Source: Dehalococcoidales bacterium
Lineage (GTDB): Bacteria; Chloroflexota; Dehalococcoidia; Dehalococcoidales; RBG-16-60-22
Assembly (NCBI GenBank): GCA_030639445.1
Contig: DAOWCR010000031.1
Location: forward strand, 1-9,929
Reading direction: 5' to 3'
DNA length: 9,929 bases
Of this stretch, positions 1 to 5,977 are shown one piece after another. How positions within the stretch are numbered: position 1 is the first letter of the stretch; each line of letters opens with the position of its first letter. The notes under the pieces were generated by a model that worked only from the letters and a program-made list of their open reading frames with translations, was not told where the DNA came from and did no database searches. The position numbers and the translations under genes were made by a program.

Positions 1-5
1 AAGGG

Positions 6-575
6 CTACTTGCTACCCTGTATCAGGGAGAAAAACTCGGCCCGGCTGACTGCCCGGCGCTTGAAGCCACCCCTGACCGCCGAGGTAACGACGTTGCTTC
101 CCGGTTTCTCGATGCCACGCATAATCATGCACATGTGCTGTGCCTGAATCACCACCGCCACCCCATCTGGCTTAATCGCATCATCAATGGCATCAGCGAT
201 CTCGGTGGTCATTCTCTCCTGGAGCTGGGGACGCTTGGCGATGATTTCCACCACCCGGGCTAACTTGCTGATGCCGATGATGCGGCCTTCCTTGTTTGGA
301 ATGTAGCCGATGTGGGCGACGCCGTAAAAGGGCAGGAGGTGGTGCTCGCACATGGAATAAAAGGGAATATCCTTTAGAATTACCATTTCCCGGTGCCCCA
401 GCTCGAAGCCTACCTTCAGTTCCTCCCTGGGGTCTTTGCCCAGCCCCATGAAAAGCTCGGCATACATTTCCGCCACGCGTTTCGGGGTATCCACCAGGCT
501 CTCCCGGTTGGGGTCTTCCCCGATAGCCTCAATAATAGAAGTTATGGCGCTTTTAATCTTGGCCTCGTCAAACAT
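6..575 (-). CDS. folE: GTP cyclohydrolase I
   Basis: This complete 189-residue enzyme converts GTP to 7,8-dihydroneopterin triphosphate, the first step of tetrahydrofolate synthesis and also the entry to queuosine-type deazapurines. It acts in the cytoplasm as a homodecamer. The family signature is plain: [12 protein letters not shown] at residues 74-85 holds the zinc ligands C76 and H79, the third ligand C149 and catalytic H147 lie in QAQHMCM (145-151), and [10 protein letters not shown] (101-110) and the [11 protein letters not shown] region (159-169) are canonical. The length matches short bacterial FolE proteins. The ATG at 573-575 is well supported because AAAGGAGGA sits five bases upstream on the coding strand; the TAG stop is only five bases from the window edge. 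It is separated from the thrC operon by a 491-bp repeat-rich gap and so probably has its own promoter. No other pterin gene is visible, so folate versus deazapurine use cannot be decided. The family assignment is very secure. Confidence 0.97.
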   Translation of the reverse strand: MFDEAKIKSAITSIIEAIGEDPNRESLVDTPKRVAEMYAELFMGLGKDPREELKVGFELGHREMVILKDIPFYSMCEHHLLPFYGVAHIGYIPNKEGRIIGISKLARVVEIIAKRPQLQERMTTEIADAIDDAIKPDGVAVVIQAQHMCMIMRGIEKPGSNVVTSAVRGGFKRRAVSRAEFFSLIQGSK

Positions 576-606
576 CCTGGTCCTCCTTTAGCCGGTTACG
601 GACATA

Positions 607-648
607 ATTATAGGTAATTATAAAGCCGAAGGTTAGTCCATTTGTCAA
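607..648 (-). promoter_or_regulatory. possible folE promoter
   Basis: On the minus strand a perfect -35 TTGACA (643-648) is followed by TATAAT at 617-622, but the spacer is 20 bases, longer than the usual 16-18. A second TATAAT lies at 607-612 without a good -35. The start codon is about 32 bases further downstream, a normal leader length. The boxes are excellent and the spacing is poor, so this is a plausible but unproven promoter. Confidence 0.4.
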
Positions 649-710
649 GGTCTGGCAATAAGATGGTTTGAAAATCTGTTCCCCAGCCCCACTTTTTGGG
701 GGCTATATGG

Positions 711-730
711 TCCTTCCTGTACAGGAAGGA
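711..730. repeat. 20-bp perfect palindrome upstream of folE
   Basis: TCCTTCCTGT followed directly by ACAGGAAGGA forms a perfect 20-bp palindrome with no loop, centred 72 bp upstream of the candidate folE -35 box. It abuts the left end of the repeat element at 731. It could be an operator for a dimeric regulator, a preferred insertion target of the element, or an outer part of the element. The sequence alone does not decide. Confidence 0.6.
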
Positions 731-824
731 TGGTGACCTCACCCCCTGTGTCCCCCTCTCCTTATCAAAGGAGAGGGGGAAGATTTTAGAAAGAGGGGCT
801 GACGTCCCTCTTAGACACCCCGAC

Positions 825-938
825 TTATTAATTCAGGGAGGGAGGGGTAAAACACTCCCGTATTTTTAACTCAGAGCCGGGGAGTTAAAGCACGCCCAGA
901 TTATTAATTCAGGGCAAGGAGAGTTAAAGGGAGGCTTC
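825..938. repeat. three imperfect 38-bp tandem repeats
   Basis: Copies begin at 825, 863 and 901, exactly 38 bp apart. The first and third share a 14-base identical start (TTATTAATTCAGGG), and the middle copy matches 11 of those 14 positions. Copies one and two agree at 26 of 38 positions by direct comparison. Copies two and three share AGTTAAAG after a one-base shift. A degraded fourth copy may lie just to the left, around 811-824. The array is internal to the repeat element. Confidence 0.6.
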
Positions 939-947
939 GCCTCCCTT
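927..947. other. GC-rich hairpin, possible thrC terminator
   Basis: A perfect 9-bp stem (AAGGGAGGC, loop TTC, GCCTCCCTT) lies 120 bp beyond the thrC stop. Read on the minus strand it is followed by TTTAACTC, a poor U-tract, so as an intrinsic terminator it is weak. No better terminator is visible between thrC and folE. Confidence 0.3.
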
Positions 948-1066
948 ATCTACTCTTCCCCCTTCCCCTTACCAATTACCAAGGGGAAGGAGGATAAAGG
1001 GGGATGGGGGTCACCAAATAAAATTGAATAGTGGGGTCAGGTATTTTCAGACTGCCGACGGCGCGT

Positions 1067-2125
1067 TTAACCCCAGCCCAGCGCTTTTTCCACCGCCTTT
1101 ATATCGGCCGGGAGTTCGAGGAAGGGTGGGGCGTCTTTCAGGGCGGTGTCCGTGTCCTTCAGGCCGGTGCCGGTTATCACGCAGGCGATTCTCTTCCGGG
1201 AGAAGTCCATTCCCTGGCGGGAGAGCTTAATCAGCCCGGCGATGGAAGCCGCCGAGGCCGGCTCGCTGAAGACACCGGTCCGGGTGGCCATGAGCTTCTG
1301 CGCGGCCAGAATTTCGGCATCGCTGACCAGGTCAATGATACCGCCGGACTCGTCTCTGGCCGCCTCCGCCTGCTGCCAGCTGGCCGGGTTCCCGATGCGT
1401 ATTGCCGTAGCTACCGTTTCCGGTTTGGCCACGGGATGGCCGCGAACAATGGGGGCCGCCCCTTCCGCTTGAAACCCCATTATCACGGGCTTCTGCTTTG
1501 ACCGGCCTGATTGGCAGCTTTCCACAAAACCCTGCCAGTAGGCGGTGATATTGCCCGCGTTGCCTACCGGGATAAAAAGGTAGTCCGGAGCGTCACCCAG
1601 GATTTCAATAATCTCAAAGGCGGCCGTTTTTTGTCCTTCTATGCGGTGGGGATTAAGGGAATTCACCAGGGTAACCGGGTGCTTCTCGACCAGGGTCCGT
1701 ACTATCTCCAGCGCCTGGTCGAAATTGCCGGTAATGGTGATTATTTTCGCCCCGTAGATAATGGCCTGGGCCATTTTACCCAGGGCAATCTTGCCTTCGG
1801 GAACGATGATTATCGCGGTAAGTCCGCAGTAGGCCGCATAGGCGGCGGCGGAGGCGCTGGTGTTACCGGTGGAAGCGCAAATTAGGGCGTTGCTGCCGGC
1901 TTCCAGCGCCTTGGCGACGGCCACGACCATACCCCGGTCCTTGAACGAGCCGGTGGGATTGCAGCCTTCAAACTTGAGGTGCAGCTCCCCGCAGCCGATT
2001 TCCCGGGCTAGGCGGTCACACCTGATGAGAGGGGTATCTCCCTCCCCCAGGGTAAACAACGGGGTCTGCGGAGTCACCGGTAGAAAATCTTTGTATTTGA
2101 ACAGAACGCCTGTTTTCAGCATCAT
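1067..2125 (-). CDS. thrC: threonine synthase
   Basis: A complete 352-residue pyridoxal-phosphate enzyme that converts O-phosphohomoserine to threonine in the cytoplasm. It shows the fold-type II pattern in order: the cofactor lysine K62 in NPTGSFKDRGM (56-66), the substrate/phosphate loop STGNTSASAAAYA (85-97), the glycine-rich cofactor-phosphate loop PVGNAGN (186-192) and the C-terminal TGTGLKD (318-324). The length matches the short bacterial/archaeal ThrC group rather than the longer E. coli type. It is the last gene of the operon, 16 bp after hom. Two consecutive ATG codons are available: the first directly abuts GGGGTGAG, so the second (2120-2122) has better ribosome-binding spacing and may be the true start. 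Downstream lies the repeat element. Threonine dehydratase is related but normally differs in the PTGSFKDRG context and lacks a hom neighbour, so the call is secure. Confidence 0.95.
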   Translation of the reverse strand: MMLKTGVLFKYKDFLPVTPQTPLFTLGEGDTPLIRCDRLAREIGCGELHLKFEGCNPTGSFKDRGMVVAVAKALEAGSNALICASTGNTSASAAAYAAYCGLTAIIIVPEGKIALGKMAQAIIYGAKIITITGNFDQALEIVRTLVEKHPVTLVNSLNPHRIEGQKTAAFEIIEILGDAPDYLFIPVGNAGNITAYWQGFVESCQSGRSKQKPVIMGFQAEGAAPIVRGHPVAKPETVATAIRIGNPASWQQAEAARDESGGIIDLVSDAEILAAQKLMATRTGVFSEPASAASIAGLIKLSRQGMDFSRKRIACVITGTGLKDTDTALKDAPPFLELPADIKAVEKALGWG

Positions 2126-2141
2126 CTCACCCCGTCAATCA

Positions 2142-3443
2142 CTAGCTTTCCACCCGGATGAAGTTGTTTATCTCCTTGACCACGCCAAGCCTGGCCAGCT
2201 CGCCGAGGGCCTGCTGCATCGCTTTTTCCTGGGCCGGGTGCGTCGTAATCACTATTTCGGCTGTCTGGGCGGCGCTGTCCGTCTCCTTCTGGATGACCGC
2301 GGAAATACTGATGCGGTTATCGCCGAGCACCCTGGAGATTTGAGCCAGGACGCCCGATTGGTCGGCCACGTTCATCCTGAGGTAGTACTGTGTCTCAATT
2401 TCGGCCATCGGTTTGATACTTCTGGCTGACTCCGACTTCCGTACGGCCCGGTCACTGACGCCGTGGAGGATATCCTGCGCTGAGGAGACAACGTCCGCGG
2501 TAACGGCGCTGCTGGTGGCCAGGGCGCCGGCGCCTTCACCGAAGAAAAGCACCTTGCCGACCAGGTCACCTTCCACCAGTATGGCGTTATAGACACCGTC
2601 AACCTTGGCCAGCAAGGAGTCTTCCGGGACGAAAGCCGAGTGGACCCGCACTTCAATGGAGTTATTAACCAGCTTGGCTATCGCCAGGAGCTTTATGGCG
2701 AAACCGAGCTCCCGGGCATATCGGAAATCACGGCTGTCGAGTCGCGAAATCCCCTCATGGTAAATGTCCCCGGGCCGGACATCCGCCTGGAAAGCCAGGG
2801 AAGCCAGAATAGCCAGCTTATAGTGAGCGTCTATGCCCTCAATGTCATTTTCCGGGTTGGCTTCGGCGTAGCCCAGTTCCTGGGCGCTTTTCAACGCCGA
2901 GGGGAAATCAATTCCCTCCCGCGCCATCCGCGTCAGGATATAGTTGGTCGTCCCGTTGATGATGGCGTAAATGCCATTTATCTTGTTAGCCACCAGGTCA
3001 TACTTGAACGGGGCAATCAGGGGAATACCGCCGCCGACGCTGCCCTCATAGCGTAGTCCCACTCCTTGCTTTCGCGCCAGAACGTGCAACTCCGCGCCGT
3101 GCTTGGCGATGACCTCCTTGTTGGGGGTGACCACATGCTGGCCGCCGGAGATGGCTCTTTTCAGGTACTCCAGGGCCGGGTTTTCCCCGCCTATCGCCTC
3201 AACCATGATGTCTATACCGGGTTCGGCGAAGAACTCATCGGTATCGGTGGTAAAAAGTTCGGCGGGTATCTCGCGGGCCAGCGGCCGGTCCAGGTCGGCC
3301 GGCAATACTTTTATCTTCCTCAGGACGAGAGGGCAGCCGGCCTGCTCGGCCAGAATGTCCGCCTTCTCCAGCAGGACTTTGGCTACCTGCCCCCCGACTA
3401 TCCCCAACCCCATCAGGCCGATGCCGATACTTTCTTTTTCCAT
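2142..3443 (-). CDS. hom: homoserine dehydrogenase with ACT domain
   Basis: A complete 433-residue cytoplasmic enzyme reducing aspartate-4-semialdehyde to homoserine with NAD(P)H, the branch point to threonine and methionine. Domains in order: a Rossmann nucleotide-binding domain starting GIGLMGLGIVGG (7-18); the PNKEVIAKHG segment (107-116); the catalytic domain with YEGSVGGGIP (132-141), INGTTNYIL (162-170) and GYAEANPENDIEGIDAHYKLAIL (191-213), which carries the conserved acidic residues and catalytic lysine (around D200, D205, K209); and a C-terminal ACT domain (about 353-430, starting YYLRMNVADQSGVLAQIS). An ACT domain in this family usually confers threonine feedback inhibition. The ATG at 3441-3443 has no canonical AGGAGG; instead a run of nine G sits nine bases upstream. 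Spacing is 20 bp from the isomerase gene and 16 bp to thrC. The function is secure; the feedback inhibition is inferred from the family. Confidence 0.97.
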   Translation of the reverse strand: MEKESIGIGLMGLGIVGGQVAKVLLEKADILAEQAGCPLVLRKIKVLPADLDRPLAREIPAELFTTDTDEFFAEPGIDIMVEAIGGENPALEYLKRAISGGQHVVTPNKEVIAKHGAELHVLARKQGVGLRYEGSVGGGIPLIAPFKYDLVANKINGIYAIINGTTNYILTRMAREGIDFPSALKSAQELGYAEANPENDIEGIDAHYKLAILASLAFQADVRPGDIYHEGISRLDSRDFRYARELGFAIKLLAIAKLVNNSIEVRVHSAFVPEDSLLAKVDGVYNAILVEGDLVGKVLFFGEGAGALATSSAVTADVVSSAQDILHGVSDRAVRKSESARSIKPMAEIETQYYLRMNVADQSGVLAQISRVLGDNRISISAVIQKETDSAAQTAEIVITTHPAQEKAMQQALGELARLGVVKEINNFIRVES

Positions 3444-3452
3444 AACTTGTCG

Positions 3453-3461
3453 CCCCCCCCC
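3453..3461 (-). promoter_or_regulatory. G9 tract in the ribosome-binding region of hom
   Basis: On the coding strand nine consecutive G residues lie in the 20-bp gap between the isomerase stop and the hom ATG, ending nine bases before the start. No canonical AGGAGG is present, so this tract probably serves as the Shine-Dalgarno element through G-C and G-U pairing. Such homopolymers are prone to slippage. Confidence 0.45.
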
Positions 3462-3463
3462 GG

Positions 3464-4738
3464 TTAGAATTTGATTCCGGTGGCCTGTTCCAAGGCCCAG
3501 GTTTTCTTCTCACTATCCAGGTAGCTGTCATCAATCTCATTTGACGGGTCATCCCACAGTGCCTCAACCCACTCAGTAAGAGCCTTTGTCTTGAGCCAGT
3601 TTCGGTCCCCGTCCTCAATCGGCCGGTCCGCCTCCTTATCGGCTACCTTTACCAGCCAGTACCCTCCTTTGGTGAGAGCGTCCTCATCGCGGAGCGGCTC
3701 GCTGACTGTTTCCAGTTCTATTTCAAGGTCGAAGGCAAACTCGTCAATGACCGGGCTCTTCATACCCGGCGTCACCAGGAATTCACCGTCGTTATCCGCC
3801 ACTCTCTTGAGCTGGGAAAGCTCCCTGGCCAGGGCGGCATAATCCTCACCCGCCGCCAGCCGGTCTCTGGTCTGCTGCGCCTCCTCCTCGCTGCTGAGCA
3901 GCATTATCTGGATATGGGCCTCATCTTCCTCCACGTTCCGATCCAGGACTCTGACCAGCCAGTAGCCGATCTCCTTTTCTATGGCCTCATCGTATATGGG
4001 CGGGCTGAGCACCCCGACTTCAGCGTTGAAGGCATACTCTATTATGGGGGCCACCAGCTCTTCCTTCAAGATAATCTCGGGATGCCAGCCAAAGTCGCCC
4101 TGACTGTCCCTGGAAAAGTTGTCCAGGGAATGTTCTCTGGCCAGTTTGGCAAAGCTTTCGTCGTTCTCCAGCCTGGCTCTAATGTCGTTGGCCTGCGCCT
4201 CACTTTCCAGCAGCATGGCCATTAGATGGACCTGTTCCGCAGACACCGGCACCTGCGCATCAAAATATTCATCGAACAGTATCATGGTCAGTAACTGGAT
4301 TCTTGCCAGGTCCCGATAAACGTCGCTATCGGGAAGGTCGCTATTTTTCAGTTCTCTGGTGACTTCATCTTTGCTGATACTGAAGCCCAGTTCCTGCGCT
4401 TCCTGCCTGATTAGCTCGTTCTGCTCAATGGCGGTCACCACTTCATCCGCCAGATATGCCAGGTATTGGCCTGACGGGTTACTGCCGAGGACTTTAATCA
4501 TGTCTACATAGTATTTCATGGAAAACTCGGTACCATTGACGATAATCGCCGTTTGGCGCAGCGGTAGATACTGGCTGGTGTACCAGCCGCCTCCCATAAT
4601 CCCGATAACTACGACGATGATGATAATGCCCGCCGTAAAAATAATGCGCTGTCTTTTCTTCTGCTGCTGCCAGTGGGAAAGCTGCTGCCGGGTAAATTCG
4701 CGCTGGGGTTTCTGCGCCTTCTTTTTCTTTTTAGCCAA
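3464..4738 (-). CDS. membrane-anchored parvulin-type peptidyl-prolyl isomerase
   Basis: A 424-residue SurA/PrsA-like protein probably helping extracytoplasmic proteins to fold. A very basic cytoplasmic N-terminus (MAKKKKKAQK) precedes one transmembrane helix at about 31-53 (IIFTAGIIIIVVVIGIMGGG). No lipobox cysteine or clear cleavage site is seen, so it is likely membrane-anchored with the bulk outside. Residues 60-165 resemble the helical SurA N-terminal chaperone region. Two parvulin-like repeats follow: about 170-267, with ESFAKLAREHS, QGDFGWHP and IGYWLVRVLD, and about 273-368, with EDYAALARELS, NDGEFLV and GGYWLVKVAD. The second is more divergent and may be only structural. The start is TTG at 4736-4738, supported by AAAGGA seven bases upstream and by the basic N-terminus. 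It is first in the operon with hom and thrC, an odd functional pairing. Isomerase activity is inferred from the family. Confidence 0.88.
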   Translation of the reverse strand: MAKKKKKAQKPQREFTRQQLSHWQQQKKRQRIIFTAGIIIIVVVIGIMGGGWYTSQYLPLRQTAIIVNGTEFSMKYYVDMIKVLGSNPSGQYLAYLADEVVTAIEQNELIRQEAQELGFSISKDEVTRELKNSDLPDSDVYRDLARIQLLTMILFDEYFDAQVPVSAEQVHLMAMLLESEAQANDIRARLENDESFAKLAREHSLDNFSRDSQGDFGWHPEIILKEELVAPIIEYAFNAEVGVLSPPIYDEAIEKEIGYWLVRVLDRNVEEDEAHIQIMLLSSEEEAQQTRDRLAAGEDYAALARELSQLKRVADNDGEFLVTPGMKSPVIDEFAFDLEIELETVSEPLRDEDALTKGGYWLVKVADKEADRPIEDGDRNWLKTKALTEWVEALWDDPSNEIDDSYLDSEKKTWALEQATGIKF

Positions 4739-4781
4739 ACTCGGGTCCTTTCTTCAATTGCCCTGGCGTGATGTCCTTATA

Positions 4782-4810
4782 TTTATAGCGTAAAAGCGCC
4801 ATCTTTTCAA
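4782..4810 (-). promoter_or_regulatory. sigma70-type promoter of the isomerase-hom-thrC operon
   Basis: Read on the minus strand, TTGAAA (4805-4810), a 17-base spacer and TATAAA (4782-4787) give five of six consensus matches in each box at ideal spacing. Transcription would start near 4775, leaving a leader of about 35 bases before the TTG start. No attenuator or riboswitch is seen in this short leader, so threonine control at the RNA level is not evident. Confidence 0.65.
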
Positions 4811-4939
4811 ATGCCGTTCGGCAGACGGCGGATTATTTCTTGGCGTCCTCCCCCGGTTTTTCACGGTGACCCTATTCCTCTTTGTCTCATTCCTTCCCGC
4901 CAGGCATTTCCGGCCCGGGGAATTACGCTTGAAGCAGGC

Positions 4940-4968
4940 TTGACATTTGTGAGGTGTCCAGCTATCAT
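4940..4968 (+). promoter_or_regulatory. sigma70-type promoter of the pilus operon
   Basis: A perfect -35 TTGACA (4940-4945), a 17-base spacer and TATCAT (4963-4968, five of six matches) form a textbook housekeeping promoter. Transcription would start near 4975, about 49 bases before the DivIVA-like gene. GCTTGA occurs twice, 11 bp apart (4927 and 4938), overlapping the -35 box. Confidence 0.7.
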
Positions 4969-5023
4969 ATTTATGTAAATCTTGATGGAAAATGGTGCCG
5001 GTTAAAGCGGGAGGTAGGCCTTG

Positions 5024-5893
5024 ATGTTCAAGCGGCGGGAGGCGAAGCAGCCCAAGAAAAAACGGTTGTGGGGAAAAGATTTTAACCTGGTGGAAGACGG
5101 GCTGGAGGAAAAGCAGGTAGTCAGCTTTGTCAATGATTTGAGGAAACAGTATGAAGTTTCCTCTCCGGCTTCCGTCAGTTCGGTGCTAAAGACAGCGGTT
5201 AAGGATGCCAGGCAGATAGTTGACGATATCAAGACGAGGGCAGAGGTGGAGGCGGGGGAGGAAGCTGCCCGAATTATGGCTCAAGCGGAACAGGAAGCCC
5301 GGGAGATAAAGGAGCGGTCTGTAGCGGATGCCGGGAAAGAGGCGGAGGATATTCTGCCAGTGGTAAATGAGGTGGTGGCAGAGGCCGCAAAAGAATCTAT
5401 CCTTCCGGAAGAGACTATTCCTCAAGCGGAGGAGTCTGACCAGCCTCAAGAAATGACCGGTGAAGATGAAGTAGAGGAGAGCGGAGCCCCGGGACCAAGC
5501 CAGGCGACCATGGACGAGCTGATGATGCCGCAACTCTCCGAAGAAAGACCTGACCGAAAGGAAGATGAGTCTGACCGACCGGTACAGGATAGTCACTCCC
5601 TTTATACCGGTGAAGTGGAGTTGACGGTAGATAAGCCGGTAGACCCGAAGATAATTGCCCGATTGTATGACTACCTGCAGACCACGCCGGAGATAAAGTT
5701 TGTCCGGACAACGGGCTCCTGGGACCGGGGTACTACCATAACGGTAGCACTGGATAAACCGATTCCTCTAATCAGCGTCATATCGGATAAAGTACCCGAG
5801 GCGAAAGTAACACCGGAACGGCTGGAGAGAGATGGCTATGTCAGGGGGAGGCGTGGAGTAAGAGGCATCAGGCTAACCCGAAAGGAAGGGTGA
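5024..5893 (+). CDS. DivIVA-like coiled-coil protein of the pilus operon
   Basis: I do not recognise a named family for this 289-residue protein. After a basic start, residues 20-44 (FNLVEDGLEEKQVVSFVNDL then RKQYE) follow the pattern of the DivIVA N-terminal helix as I remember it (F....RGYD..EV..FL..VRK.YE). An Ala/Glu-rich coiled coil runs to about 123, then a disordered acidic Pro/Glu linker (124-190). The C-terminal module (about 194-265) includes GSWDRGTTITVALDKPIPL and reads as strand-helix-strand-strand-helix-strand, a ferredoxin-like layout; the last 25 residues are basic. There is no signal peptide or membrane helix, so it is cytoplasmic. The ATG at 5024 follows GGGAGGT by eight bases; an in-frame TTG one codon earlier (5021) is also possible. 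It is the first gene after the promoter and lies 84 bp before pilB, so a role in positioning or regulating the pilus machine is inferred only. Confidence 0.8.
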   Translation: MFKRREAKQPKKKRLWGKDFNLVEDGLEEKQVVSFVNDLRKQYEVSSPASVSSVLKTAVKDARQIVDDIKTRAEVEAGEEAARIMAQAEQEAREIKERSVADAGKEAEDILPVVNEVVAEAAKESILPEETIPQAEESDQPQEMTGEDEVEESGAPGPSQATMDELMMPQLSEERPDRKEDESDRPVQDSHSLYTGEVELTVDKPVDPKIIARLYDYLQTTPEIKFVRTTGSWDRGTTITVALDKPIPLISVISDKVPEAKVTPERLERDGYVRGRRGVRGIRLTRKEG

Positions 5894-5977
5894 TACCCCT
5901 GATTGCCGGCAGCGGCAGAAGAGAGGTAAGACCCGGGGCCTTTTTCATTGATTATTTTGGGGAATTGGGGGGAAGGA

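Larger units (their letters stand above)
731..1016. mobile_element. MITE-like non-autonomous repeat element
   Basis: This roughly 286-bp non-coding block fills most of the gap between folE and thrC. It starts with TGGTGACC (731-738) and ends with the inverse GGTCACCA (1009-1016). The inverted similarity continues imperfectly inwards for about 33 bp through C-rich then G-rich arms. Inside each end is a strong hairpin: a 13-bp perfect stem at 751-763/768-780 with a 4-base loop, and a 10-bp stem at 961-970/981-990. Between them are a smaller stem at 791-799/804-812 (one G-T pair), three imperfect 38-bp tandem copies (825-938) and a 9-bp hairpin (927-947). No transposase is encoded and no clear target-site duplication is seen. 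The structure fits a miniature inverted-repeat element that would be moved by a transposase elsewhere. The boundaries are my estimate. Confidence 0.5.

Noticed and set aside
685..704. Hairpin AGCCCC/GGGGCT as terminator or riboswitch
   Set aside because: Only a 6-bp stem with an 8-base loop and no U-tract in the direction of the neighbouring genes.
825..938. CRISPR-like array
   Set aside because: The 38-bp units are directly contiguous, with no unique spacers between conserved repeats, and no cas gene is present.
1024..3474. Several long open frames on the plus strand across the folE, thrC and hom region
   Set aside because: They are antisense shadows of well-supported minus-strand enzymes, with low-complexity translations and no recognisable domains.
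4811..4939. Operator or RNA element between the divergent promoters
   Set aside because: Only short, weak inverted repeats such as TGCC/GGCA near 4812-4823 are present; nothing exceeds what chance would give.
5002..5711. Minus-strand open frames across the DivIVA-like gene
   Set aside because: They are antisense to a gene with a strong promoter, a ribosome binding site and a coherent domain layout; their translations show no domain.
5894..5977. Intrinsic terminator between the DivIVA-like gene and pilB
   Set aside because: A small stem (5904-5908/5913-5917) and a CCCGGG followed by TTTTT are present, but no stable stem directly precedes the T-run, and the genes read as one operon.
5948..5977. 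Upstream TTG start for pilB
   Set aside because: It adds ten residues unlike family N-termini and lacks a good ribosome binding site; the ATG at 5978 is preceded by a G-rich site.
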